Shown: one piece after another, positions 14,513-25,747 of the stretch | How the letters are laid out: each line of letters opens with the position of its first letter | How positions within the stretch are numbered: position 1 is the stretch's first letter | From: Drosophila pseudoobscura | Lineage: Eukaryota; Arthropoda; Insecta; Diptera; Drosophilidae | Direction of reading: 5' to 3' | Length of the DNA stretch: 64,000 bases | NCBI RefSeq assembly: GCF_009870125.1 | Contig: NC_046680.1 | Location: forward strand, 18,495,501-18,559,500 | Notes under the pieces: model-generated | What the model was told of the DNA's origin: nothing | The model's database searches: none | Seen by the model: the letters and a program-made list of their open reading frames with translations, nothing else | Translations under genes and position numbers: made by a program

Positions 14513-17225
14513 CAACAGCTGCTCAACAATCGCACGTTTTATTTAAATTTCACGCACCCATACTTGAGCGAGAATAAAAACCCTGACAGTGGGACAAATT
14601 GAGCAAATTGAGTGCAGAGAAAAATACATCACCAGACCAGTTTTTTATGAATTTTCAGATACGTCATGCAATCGGAGAGAAAATTTTCATATGAAAATCT
14701 CGAGTCAAGTCTATAAATCTATTATTAAATATATATATCCAAACATATGTACATATTATACCGTCGATAGCCGAGCTTTTCTTCTATCACTTACAGTTTT
14801 TTATTATTAATTTTCAAAGAATAAAATGGATGTATCTGTTCATAAATGCATAATTGCATACATATCCCTTACACTCAACTTATATCCGACTGTTTATATT
14901 GCCTTTTCGCCGTCTTCGGCTGAGATTTTTTTGGAATGCCAGGAGTGTTTTTTGTCTCAACATTTTCTTACATAGAAACCTTCTCCTGGCAAGTGCGACA
15001 AAAGTCGTTCTCAATTGATGAAACACCAAAAATTGTTCACTCCATTTATATATAGAATTATAGATAATACTCCCACTGTGCTTGGGCCACGTTGAGGCAG
15101 GTTAAATGAACAAATTCCTCCGCACACACGCCGGACAGCCACCCTGGAATTTCTTTCATCACACACAGAGAGGCGCACAGGCACACATGCTCACCGGCTG
15201 GAGTTTTATACGCATTTAATGAGACAATATTGAAATTAACATTATTTTTTATGATTTTGATTTTATAAGTAGGCACTTTGGGCTGTCATAAAAGTGCCGG
15301 AATACGGATGTACGGAATGCCGGGATGTGTACGTTAGTATGCGCATTTATAGCCGCTTTTGGAAAATAAGGGAAATAATAAAACTCCAAAATGGTCCACA
15401 GAGCTCGGGCTAAGCCCCAACCAGATTGTTTTCAGGTTGTTTGGCCATTTCGGGGCTGAGTGACTTGGAAAGCAGAGGCTCTAAGGACCTTATAAACGTA
15501 GGCCCTGAGAGTAGAAATTGAATGGCGGATTCAAAAGTTATATAACTCATCAATTTGTATTAATCCGATTATAATTCCTGTACATAGACATAAATTACTC
15601 CGTGAAAACTCTCTGCAGCATCTCACATTTAGACCAGCGCAAACACCCAGTGGATGCCCCAAAATGGATATAAATTATTTGCATACAATTTTAATGGCCA
15701 CAGGCCATGAAGAGGGCTCAGTTGGCAATTTGGCAAAGTAGTGCGAATGGCCACAGGTCGGGGACCGTAAGCCCAGTCCGGCATTTGTGCAAAAACCGCA
15801 AAATGCCAACAATTGGCGGCATATTAACTGTGAAATGCAGCTGCAAACATTTCAAACTTACATAACTACGAATTCTCGTACATACAGCTACATATTAAGC
15901 AAAGTGTAGAGGGTAGAGTGAGGTGAGCATTTACATTAATTGCGTTGGCCGCAGGTGGTCCATGGAGCCTCCTCTCCCTCCGATCAAATTCAAAAATCCC
16001 CAAAGTGGTTTAAAGACTTAAATGCAATTAGAGTAATTAGCCCGCTTCGATGTTAATTAAATTTCCGTTTATGTAGTTTGATTGAGTGGAAAATTATTAT
16101 CGAATTTTATCAGAAAAGGATTTGCAACCAATAAACCAATCACAAATCTACTTACGCCACGCCAAGATCGTTCAGGTTTTCGGCAAAAATGGTAAACTAG
16201 TGGAATAGTACAAATGTACATAATCCAAAGCACACAGTAAGGACTGTCTAAGATGTACACCAGCCCAGGCCCAGCAGTGAAGACTAGAGTCAAAAGTCTG
16301 GACAGGTGTCTAAGAACAAAAAATATAAAAAATATATCGCGATGACCACGATGATTCCTTCGTGAGCCAAACCCCGGATCTGAAACTTCTTTGTTGAAGC
16401 TCTGCTCCAGTTGAGTCTCTCATGTGCCAGGATCTCCACTGTTTTACATGTTTCACCAACTTGGCAGGGAATATGCTGGATTCCATTTTAAATACTTATT
16501 CATATGTAGCACATGTAGGGGAGTAATATACATATGTACATTCTAGTATAATATTTTAGGGCAAAAACTTTCTGCAGCTTGTGGTTTTTGCTTCGGCAGG
16601 GAGAGTGGGATTGGCATTGGTACAAGGGCGAGACACACCTACATACGTTCATAAATGTAATGCAATTTCGAGTTGAACTTTATTTAATTGAGTATTTGGG
16701 TGTTAAGGTTGGCGTCGGCACACACAGATGCACACGGGCACTCCACAGAGATGTCAGGTTTATGAGAATAGTTGGATGAGGCTTTCGGAGCTTTGTGGAA
16801 CTTTGTCTTTAATTTTGCGAAGTGGCGGCACCACACAAGCCACTCGACATTTTATCTGGAATTGGAAACCCTCGAAACTATAATTTGCCCTGCTCTATTC
16901 CATATTAATCTCTGCGAGTGTACGACTCAGGAGCCATTCTTTGCCATGGGATATTCTCATCCGAAACCGAAACGTAAACATTTTTCTATGATTATTTCAA
17001 TTGGTATTCCGATGCAGTAGAGTGCAATGGGAGTGTAATGCAGGTCATAAAATAGCTGGCAAGAAGAAGAGGAAGAGAGAGAAAAGCTTTTGTGGCAGGG
17101 GCCATAAAAAATGCTCAACAATAAATAAGAAACAAAAAGCGTTGCAGCCTCCGAGACGCACTCGGGCTTTCATGAGTTTATTATGCTGTACAAGGCATTA
17201 TCCTCACATGTGGGTCTTGTGTCCT

Positions 17226-17264
17226 GTGTGTGTGAGTGTATGTGTGTGTGTGTGTGGTGTGTGC
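17226..17264. repeat. (GT)n microsatellite
   Basis: A dinucleotide GT run with a few interruptions. Confidence 0.75.
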
Positions 17265-18530
17265 AGTGAAGCATCACTTTATTTATGCTCATAATGCTGC
17301 GCAATGAATAATTATGCAAATTGTCCGGCTTCTGGTCAAGCTGCTTTGGTAGTAGTCGAATCCTTGACCATGGATGCTGTGTATGCTACCCCATCCCTTA
17401 TCTGCCTTGGCTCCCTTGGTTCCCATTGCAAATTGCAAGATTCTGCTAAATTAAGCAGACATTCAAACCAAACCACCCGCACTAAAACGCAGAAAATATT
17501 GCGCTTTTCCGGGCGAACAGTTTCAAACGTCACTAGCAAAACAAAATAATTATCAGCAGTAAAAAAACAAAAACTTTGTACTTTTTCGCGCCTTTCCAAC
17601 TTTTTGTGCGGCCTTTGGGGACGAAAGTTTCACTGCACCCTAGACTCCGATGCGATCCGACCCAGAATCAGAACCCACACACAGCCTTTGGCCATTTCCC
17701 CACCAACTTTAAGCTTATAAAACTTGGGCAAAAGTCTGGGCGGATCAAGGCTTAATCGCCGGCCGCTTTATAAATCAAATCTTGAAATCAAAACAAAAAG
17801 TTTTGCCTTGGACAAGTCGGGAGATTTCGAATATGTATGTATTTGGGTGCATAATATTTATTATCTCACAGCTGTTGACTGGCGAATAAATCAATATCGT
17901 ATTAACTGCTTAGGCGGGCCACAAACTTTTACCTAAATACTGCCACCAAAGCACATAAATAAGGAAAATGTCAAAAACTTTTCTTCTCTCTGCTGGCCGG
18001 AGGAGTCAGCGGCCCTGCTTGAGCAACAACTGAACTGGACAAGAAGCCAAATGCTCTCGCACGGGAACGGCGCCTGTCTCTGACACTTCCGTAACGTGTT
18101 CTTATACTCTTGCAGGGGGTTCTATGATTTTCGGCACCTAATTGGGATGGTATTACATTACTGATTATCACCAACATCGAATCAACTTCTATTCTCTAGT
18201 CTATTTCTAAACCTGAGTTGGATACAACCCCGGAAAACCAACAAATTTAGATCAATATTCTATAAGTAATAATTTCTACGGGGTAATGTATTTTAAAAGG
18301 TATATAACGCTTCGGCTCGCCATCCTTTCAGTCTTGAAATTACTCTCTATTAATTTGAGACTCGACCTCGATGTGGAGAAAGAAATTAATTGAATAAATC
18401 CGCGGCAGAACCTGAACTCCCACGGACTCCCCTTCTCAGTTGATTAATGTAAAACTCTTTGAGCTGCATACAAGTTTTAATGAAAAACGGCAGTCGATTA
18501 ATCAGATCAAATGCAATCTATAGGATCCAA

Positions 18531-20144
18531 CTACTTGCGCGACTCGAATTTCAGCCAGAAGCCATCCTTCGGCTGCAGATTGTGGCCCATGATATTGTCG
18601 AGCAGATTTGTCGATGTCTTTTGAGCAGGCACTAACCTGAAGCCTAGAATCAGCTGGTAGACGATAGACTTGAGCTCCATGAGGGCCAGTCGGCTGCCAA
18701 TGCAGTTCCGAGGACCCAATCCGAAGGGCAGGAAGGTGCCGGGCCTAATCTCATCCCTGCGCTCATCCGAAAAGCGCTGGGGATCGAAGCGTTCCGGCTC
18801 GGCAAAATTCTCGGGATCGTGGTGTAGAGGAAAGATGGGTATCTGCAGAACATCGCCCTTCTTGGCGGAGAACAACTTCTCCCCGCTCTCGTCACACAAG
18901 TCGATGTCGTTGTTGCACTCGCGATCTGTGGCTATGGATGGGGGCCACTTCCGAAGCCCCTCTTGGACAACCATGTCCAGGTACTTCATTCGCGTCAGTC
19001 TGTCGAAGGTGGGAAGCTTGCCATCCAGTTCCCTGTCGACCGACAGAATCTCACTGTACAGTTCAGACTGCACTTCGGGGTTCATGCAGAGCTCGTAGGA
19101 GAGGAAGCAGAGGGCCGAGGATATGATCTGGAAGCCCGCGAAGAAGAAAAGTAGACACTGGGCCAGGAGATCCTCATCGGTGAAATCTGCGTACCGACTG
19201 GAGTCCTTGGATTGGTTCACCAGCTCAGCATGCCTCAGCTGCTTGGCCTCCATCAGCAGATGGATCATGTCGGGACGCAGCACATTGTGCTCCTTGCGAT
19301 ACCTCATGGCCACCTTCACTAGACTTGTGAAATAGTCAATCTTCTCGAAGTCCAGGACCTGAATGCGCAGCAGCTGGGGGAACGAAACTCCAATTTAGAG
19401 ACTCATTACGAATAACAGACTCACCTTCATTAGCCGCGGCACCAGGGCATGAAGTACAGCCTTGACAATTGACCAGACGCTAATCTTTGACAGGGCCTGT
19501 CCGATTCGAAAGAATTCGTTGTCTTTCCGCCTGAATGAGTTCACGCTGAGACCAAAGGCGACGGTGGCAATCACATCGTTGGCGAAACGCGTAAAGTAAT
19601 CCTTCATTTCCAGCTCAATGGCGCCGGTATTCGATTGTGCCAACTGCTCCCCAATATGCCGAACTGCCTCCTCGCTGCACGACTGGATTAGCTGGTACAT
19701 GACCCTCATTTTGGTCCCAGTGAAGGCGGGGGTCAGAATGTAGCGCATCTCCCTCCAGCGGGCATCCTTCAGCGAGATGAGGCTCTTCGAGAGAATCGAC
19801 TCCTGCACGTTGTTGTGCATGCTGTGGTGGTTGACGAAATGGTCGAACTCCTTGATGCCCACCAGCTTGATCAGGTCGGGATCGCGCAGGAAGATGAGGG
19901 GATCTCTCAGGGCGTACACACCATAGACCCTGCTCCCCTGGTACTGCATGTGCTGCTCGATCATATACTTCAGCACGGGCAGACCCGTAAACATACCCCT
20001 GATTGGAATAGTGCCCAGAAGGGGCTTGGGCTGGGCGTGAGGCACGCCCCTCTCGGTGAGTATACCGTATTTGGCCACGGACCACTTGTACAGCAGAACG
20101 AGCAGCACGGCGACCAGCGAGAGCACAACGATCCATTTTTCCAT
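18531..20144 (-). CDS. Cyp9h1: Cytochrome P450, CYP9 family (probable Cyp9h1)
   Basis: This is a haem-thiolate mono-oxygenase of CYP clan 3, expected on the cytoplasmic face of the ER and fed electrons by NADPH-P450 reductase. Two exons, 20144-19425 and 19373-18531, are separated by a 51-base GT/AG intron in phase 0, giving 520 residues, a normal P450 length. The N-terminus has a hydrophobic anchor (about 3-20) and a basic-proline turn. The K-helix EGLR is at 378-381, PERF at about 433, and the haem loop FGLGPRNCIG places the ligand Cys at 464. The I-helix reads AGFQIIS at about 319, so the usual acid-Thr pair is absent; other CYP9 members also vary here. The start is an ATG just before the membrane anchor. 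Family membership is clear. The orthologue name rests on its place beside Or49b. Substrate unknown. Confidence 0.9.
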
Positions 20145-20192
20145 GATGTCAGAAAGTCTTAATTGAACCGCACAAATGAAACGCTGGAAATC

Positions 20193-20198
20193 AACTGA
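20193..20198 (-). promoter_or_regulatory. Initiator (TCAGTT) upstream of the P450
   Basis: A perfect Drosophila Inr lies about 52 bases before the P450 start codon, with start point near 20196. A weak TATA-like CTATAAC sits upstream. Inferred from motif and distance only. Confidence 0.4.
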
Positions 20199-20199
20199 T

Positions 20200-20890
20200 A
20201 CATACGATTATACTGATGATGTTATAGAGAGGGGAGCTCTCTCCGCTCAGCTATCAAAAGCTCCACTGAAAAGCTTGAGCTTTCTTCGTTGTGTTATCAC
20301 ACGATCGACTTTGAGTGGATTCCGGTCACTACCCATATCGAAATACGAAATGTTTTATCTGCTCTTAGATCTGAAATATTAGTGGCATTGTTTTATTTGG
20401 CGGTTGACTGCAGTGGCAATCACATAATCAAAAATTCCATTAGACAAATTGCTTTCGAATGAAATGAATTAAAAAGCATGTGGTTCCATGTGGCATTCCC
20501 TATTTGCCCAATGAAAAATGAATTGAAATAACACATGTTTGGCTAACGTTCATCCTGGCCATCCTGGCCACCCCTCGCCAGCCCTACACCGTCATTGATT
20601 CGAATAAGTTTCAAAAGAAATCAATATGCTCCCAATTAAATGCAACAAATATACAACTAAAATCCACAAAACCAGGAAAAAATTCTGCAATATCATCAGC
20701 AATTTAGGCAAAAACTGCATTCAGCTGAGAGTCGATGCAAGACGTGTGCCACAACAAAAATTCAATGAAAAGCTATGTCTATAGCCATACCCTGTACTCT
20801 GTTTCCTTTCCTTATATTAGTGGTCGAAGCGACCCTATCTACACAAACAAATGCCTAAAAGCTATACATCCTTCTGGCCTCCGAATACCG
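20200..20890. other. Divergent intergenic region between P450 and Or49b
   Basis: About 850 bases separate the two start codons. Apart from the promoter motifs listed separately I see no gene. Confidence 0.6.
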
Positions 20891-20892
20891 TG

Positions 20893-20937
20893 TATAAAAG
20901 GCCAAACATCAAAGCCCTTTAGTGAAATCTATAAAAG
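20893..20937 (+). promoter_or_regulatory. Paired TATA boxes of Or49b
   Basis: TATAAAAG occurs twice, at 20893-20900 and 20930-20937, 37 bases apart. The second lies 71 bases before the start codon and would place initiation near 20960, next to TCAGCA. Two start sites are possible. Confidence 0.55.
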
Positions 20938-21000
20938 GTCCTAGCTGGGCGAGTCAGCAAGGCATTTCATTGGAAACACACACCCAAGCAACTGTAAGCA

Positions 21001-22315
21001 ATGTTTGAAGACATCCAATTGATCTACATGAACGTCTGCATATTGCGATTCTGGGCCTTGCTCTACGACCGAAATGTGAAGCGGTATGTCTGCATCTGCC
21101 TGGCTTCTTTTCACATCTTCACGCAGGTGGTGTACATGGTGACCACCAAAGAGGGTATCACTGGCATAATCCGCAACGGCTACATGTTGGTCCTGTGGAT
21201 CAATACGGTGCTGAGGGCCGTCCTACTAATGCAGGATCAGGACGGCTATGTGGGGTTGATCCAGAGCCTGACCAGCGCCTACTACGATCTGGCGAGCGAG
21301 AAGGACCCGCATATCGCCGGCCTGCTGGACGACCTGAATCGACAGGGTATGTTGATGGCCAGGGGCAATCTGTTCTTTGGTGTGCTCACCTCCGTGGGCT
21401 TCGGCCTCTACCCCCTAAGCTCCAGCGAAAGAGGTGAGTGGGAAATCACTAGCAATGATGAAATGGCCAGAGGCTTCTTTTTACATCCACCCGCAGTGCT
21501 CCCTTTTGGCAGCCGGATACCTGGTGTCGATGAGTACACAACGCCCTACTACCAGCTGTGGTACGTCTTTCAGATGCTCATCACCCCCATGGGCTGTTGC
21601 ATGTACATTCCCTACACGAGCCTCATTGTGGCCTTCATTATGTTCGGCATTGTCCGCTGCAAGGCCCTGCAGTACCGCCTACGCCTCCTGGCCGTCCGTC
21701 ATCCGGCAGGGCAGCGCAATTCGAGGCGCCTGGCTGCCGAGATAAAGGAATGCATTCGCTATCAGCAGAGCATAATAGCGTATGTGGACAAAATCAGTGG
21801 CCTGACCACCATGATGTTCCTCTTCGAACTGCTGGCCTTTTCCGTCCTACTCTGTGCGCTTCTCTTCATGCTTATCATTGTAAGAAGGCAGCGCGTTAGA
21901 TACCTATGAGCCAATACATAGTAGTTCCCATTCTGACAGGTCGACTCCACCAGCCAACTGATTATCATCTGCCTCTACATCAACATGATACTGGCCCAAA
22001 TCCTGGCGCTTTACTGGTACGCTAACGAGCTGAGGGAACAGAGTCTGGCCGTGGCCACGGCTGCGTACGACACGGAGTGGTACACCTTCGAAATTCCCCT
22101 GCGGAAGAACATTCTGTTCATGATAATGAGGGCCCAGCGTCCGGCTTCTGTGAGAGATCTAACAAATATAAAAAATTTACTTTTATTTGACCTTGACTCC
22201 TTTAATGTTTCAGATATTGCTGGGAAACGTTCGTCCCATTACCTTGGAACTGTTCCAGAATCTACTCAACACAACTTACACATTTTTTACGGTCCTTAAA
22301 CGGGTCTATGGATAA
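21001..22315 (+). CDS. Or49b: Odorant receptor Or49b
   Basis: An insect odorant receptor: an inverted seven-transmembrane ligand-gated channel subunit that works with Orco in the dendrites of olfactory neurons. Four exons fit: 21001-21433, 21497-21879, 21940-22149 and 22214-22315, with introns in phases 1, 0 and 0, giving 375 residues. That is the length I recall for D. melanogaster Or49b. Visible signs are six or more hydrophobic segments, no signal peptide, and the typical C-terminal end (PITLELFQNLLNTTYTFFTVL then a basic residue and an aromatic). The ATG at 21001 follows the promoter closely and is the only sensible start. The first intron remains open in frame, so an unspliced readthrough would add about 21 residues, but the spliced form matches the family. 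Confidence 0.93.
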
Positions 22316-23484
22316 ACTTGTGGAAATAATTCAACTTATGCATGATTGTTCATTTAGTTCACATATTGCACATATAATGGGCATCACTTGAATTGAAAAC
22401 TCCGTTCACAATTGCGCACATTTCACAATTGAATGAATCATGTTAAAAAAAAACCGATTTTATATATATTACAAATAAAAATAGCCATGCTATACTCAAT
22501 TGTTGTACCTGGTATCTGAAGAGTACAAGGGTATATTGTATTTTATCTGACCACATAAAGTCGATAAAGTCAATACCACTTCAGCGACCGTCCACCATTT
22601 CAGGGACCCCAACACTTTTAATTTCAGGTGAAATTTTTCCTGCAATTACAGCCAGAAATAGAGCTCTTCTAAGTCTCTAAGGGTATCTTAATGGTCGTAA
22701 TAACGACTAGACCTCCCGCTGCTTTTGTGCTCTTTCATTTTCTGCATTTCGTTGTGGTTAACGCTGCATTTGCCACTTTTTTCACACTCTCTTCCAGTAC
22801 TAAAAATATATATACCATGAATGTATAAAGCAGGTAGAGCAGGAATCAAATAGGAAAGATGAAGAAGACATGGAACGTGCGCGATAAAAAATTTGTTTGC
22901 TAAAGTTGTCAACGAACTTTTTTGACTGCCATCCGCTGGCTGACAGGTCGCCGAGGTGCGAGAGCTGCCAAGCAGGATGCAGCCACGGACAGCCGGAGGG
23001 CAAGAGCAGGAGCGCCAAAGGAGCCGAAGGCAAGCAAATTTCAATTTGCTTGACACTGTGCAGGTGAAATGCGGAAAATGCACTCCGCAAAAGGAGAATT
23101 AAGTTCATTAAAATCTACGTAATGATAAAGAAACTTTCATTCAGTGCTGCACAAGTTGAACAGTACAACAGATAAGCTACACCACAGAAATATTTTATGT
23201 ATTCGAATTAAATTTATCTAAAGTGGCGAAGGATCCTTTAAATGCTTTACCAATGAAAAATCCGTGCTCTTTTAGAACTGCCCCTAGTGTTTGGATCTGT
23301 TGACTTTCCATAAGGATTCCATTAACCGGCGCTACTCAGCACACGAATTCCGAGTGGCCGTACTTCTTCTAAGACCTAAGGGGAGTTTCCCTTTTATATT
23401 TGGGTAATTTATCAGAACCCTTATTCATTTTCCCCTACACATATAAACTTGGACAAATGGTTTGAAAGTATTATAATTGATAAC
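22316..23484. other. Intergenic, Or49b to CAP gene 1
   Basis: This holds the 3' ends of two convergent genes. No third gene, RNA or clear mobile element is seen. Confidence 0.5.
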
Positions 23485-24485
23485 TTAATAGAGACCAAGG
23501 CCCTGCATGATCGAAGAAGTGTCGTAGATTTCATTGACCGAGCACAGATTGATGAAGATCGGATTGCGGCCGCTGCGGCAATCGGTGGCCGACCTATCGC
23601 CGCTCTGGTAGACAGGGGCGTTCACATCGCTGGCCCGCACAAAGTTGCAGGTCATGTACTGGTGGACACTGATCAGCCACCGACCCGCCTCGTTGCTGGT
23701 GTTGCGGGACTCCCGCAGGATGCCGCAGCCCACGTGAGTGGTGCTGTCACGCACGAGCTGTGTGAAGTAGGCAATGCACTTGCTGATGCGCAAGTGGAGA
23801 ATTCTGTGAGAGTCAAATGAGAGGTAGGTTGGATTCGACAGAGCCCCTACCTGCTGATGGGAGGACTGTAGGCTATGATATCGCGCATGGTGCACTCCTT
23901 GTACTCGGCAAACATCTGCTCCAGCGTGGCCTTGATCACCTCGTCCTCGGTGTGGTATTCGACCGTACGATCGGTGGCTGAGGCAGGATCTGGTCGTTCG
24001 GGGGATCCCTGCCAGCCGCCCTCGGCCACCACCTGGGCGACGTTGCGGAACTGCTCGCTGTTGCGGCAATGATCGTTGACCAGGGCGCACCGCTTCACAT
24101 TCAGCTCGGCAAAACTGGCCAGCTCCGGGTCCCACTGGAGCGTGGCCATGCGCGTGGCCGGACTGAAGCCCAGCAGATCTCCTCTGGCGATCCGATCGCG
24201 GTACTCGTTCAGCTCGTTAAGAATCATGTTGCGACGGGTGGGCGTGATGCGAACCACATGCGCATCCGGACTGCAACTGTCCGCCAATTCCTGCAACGGT
24301 CAAGGCATTGTAAGAATCGAACCCACTGGCCATTACCCTACTCTTACGCCAAAATTGTTGCATGCGATGTGCTTCTCGGGGCCGGGACAAAGGGCAGGAT
24401 CGCAGTAGTCGAAGGCCTGCGCTACTGGAGTGCTAGTGCTCCAGAGCTGCCACAGCAGCAGCAGCAGCCACTTTGTGTCCAACAT
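23485..24485 (-). CDS. Secreted CAP-domain (antigen-5/CRISP-like) protein 1
   Basis: A secreted protein of the CAP superfamily, insect antigen-5-related branch. Three exons, 24485-24348, 24290-23851 and 23803-23485 (phases 0 and 2), give 298 residues. A Leu-rich signal peptide covers about residues 1-25, followed by the family's cysteine-rich lead (YCDPALC, HIACNN). The CAP fold shows at NEYRDRIARG and TQLVRDSTTHVGCG. The usual His of the HN..R motif is Leu here, so the CAP tetrad is incomplete. A TATAAAAG box on the minus strand at 24531-24538 lies 46 bases upstream of the start. It is the last of three tandem paralogues. The D. melanogaster sex-peptide-network CRISPs (CG17575, antares) are plausible orthologues by position; I cannot tell which. 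Confidence 0.88.
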
Positions 24486-24530
24486 CTCGATGAGGCAGCC
24501 AACTTAGCCAGCTCTGACCTCGCGGGCGGT

Positions 24531-24538
24531 CTTTTATA
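24531..24538 (-). promoter_or_regulatory. TATA box of CAP gene 1
   Basis: TATAAAAG on the minus strand, 46 bases before the start codon. Confidence 0.6.
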
Positions 24539-24698
24539 GAGTTCGACCCCAAATCGATTACTGGTCAGGCGGATCTATCACTTGACTCAATTCGACACCC
24601 CACCAGCCCCGATTCGGTACACAGCACGTTCTGGAAGCAAAGACCAATGCAGTGCCAGCTCTTCACCACTTTATTCACTTTATTCATTCCTCACGTCA

Positions 24699-25668
24699 TT
24701 AAAATAACGCAGTCCCTTCAATGTCACCCACATTATTGGCGTCGACCACTTCGATACGATCGCATAGGAACGCATAGAGCTTGCTCTTACCGGTGCTGCA
24801 CTTTTCTCCGGGAATGGTGGCCACCTCGTAGTGCGGATTGCTGTTCACGTTGGCCCGCGAGAAGTGACAGAGAAGGGTCAGGGTAATGGTGTCATTGCCG
24901 CCCTGATCGGACTTGTAGCGAATGGCGCAGCCCATGCGATTCCCATTGTCCTGGAGGAGGGGTATGTAGTGGCCTACACAGACTCTAGAGCGAGCATGGG
25001 ATGGATGAAAGGTAAATGAGACTGCTCGAGCCGAGAATCCATTCACTCACCCTTCGGCCAGGGGCATAATCCTATGATCCTTGTCCATGTGGCAGCCTAA
25101 GAGATCATGGTATAATGTGGGCAGAAGCTTGTTCACCACACGACGGGCGACATTGCTGCGCCTCTCCATCGTGGCGCTTAGCTGGGTGGTGGACACATAG
25201 TGATACTTCTCAGTGTTTGCGCAGTACTTGCCCTCTATGCTGCACTGACGCACCAGCAGGCTGGCCAACTTCTCCAGAGTGGTGTCCCACCTCATGGTGG
25301 GCATGCGGCCAGCGACCGAGAAATTGCCCACACCACTGGCCACGTAGTTCCGCATGATATTTATGCTCTGGAGAATGCTCTGCCTCAGGCCGCCGTTCAC
25401 AAAGATGATACGATTGCCCTTGCCACAGGCCGGGGCGAACTCCTGCGAATGACTTGAGAGCTGCACCACGTGTGTCCCCTCGTACACATAGACATACCTT
25501 GCTCTCAATGCAGCCCACATGGGTCATCTGAGGTGAGCAGAGATCGGGTCTGCACAGGTTCTTGCTCGCCACCGTGGGCTTCTCTTCAAGAAATCCCTCT
25601 GCTGCGAGGAACAGCACTGAGAGCAGAAGTAGGGGGCAAATCATTCGGTAGCACCTTCCGTTTATCAT
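24699..25668 (-). CDS. Secreted CAP-domain protein 2
   Basis: The second tandem CAP/antigen-5-like protein. Exons 25668-25498, 25442-25051 and 24984-24699 (phases 0 and 2) give 282 residues from the first ATG. A second ATG eight codons on (25644) leads straight into the signal peptide (MICPLLLLSVLFLAAEG) and may be the real start. After the leader come LCRPDLCSPQMTHVGC, then the CAP core (NIMRNYVASGVGNF, KLASLLVRQC). The catalytic-type His before the Asn/Arg motif is missing. The third exon carries VCVGHYIP and CAIRY, the end of the fold. Exon structure matches both neighbours, supporting tandem duplication, but sequence divergence is high, as in fast-evolving secreted proteins. Two polyadenylation signals follow the stop codon closely (plus strand 24668-24683). 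Confidence 0.87.
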
Positions 25669-25710
25669 CGCCAGCGTGGCACGTATAACTCAGATCGCGG
25701 ATCAAGCTAA

Positions 25711-25725
25711 TTTATTTACTTTATT
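25711..25725 (-). terminator. Polyadenylation signals between CAP genes 3 and 2
   Basis: Two AATAAA hexamers on the minus strand (25725-25720 and 25716-25711) lie 23-37 bases after the stop codon of CAP gene 3 and only 43 bases before the start codon of CAP gene 2. Confidence 0.6.
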
Positions 25726-25747
25726 CAGTGCTATCGGTGTGACCGAT

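Larger units (their letters stand above)
1..18530. other. Gene-free 18.5-kb region
   Basis: I find no reading frame here with a recognisable domain, no credible splice-linked exons and no tRNA or rRNA. Open frames are short, often lack an ATG, or run through simple repeats. The stretch is AT-rich with scattered conserved-looking blocks and proneural-type E-boxes (GCAGCTGC at 596-603 and 15837-15844, GCAGGTGG at 15951-15958). From remembered gene order, scabrous lies on this side in D. melanogaster, so distal regulatory DNA is a reasonable but unproven reading. Long introns or small non-coding RNAs cannot be excluded by eye. Confidence 0.6.
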
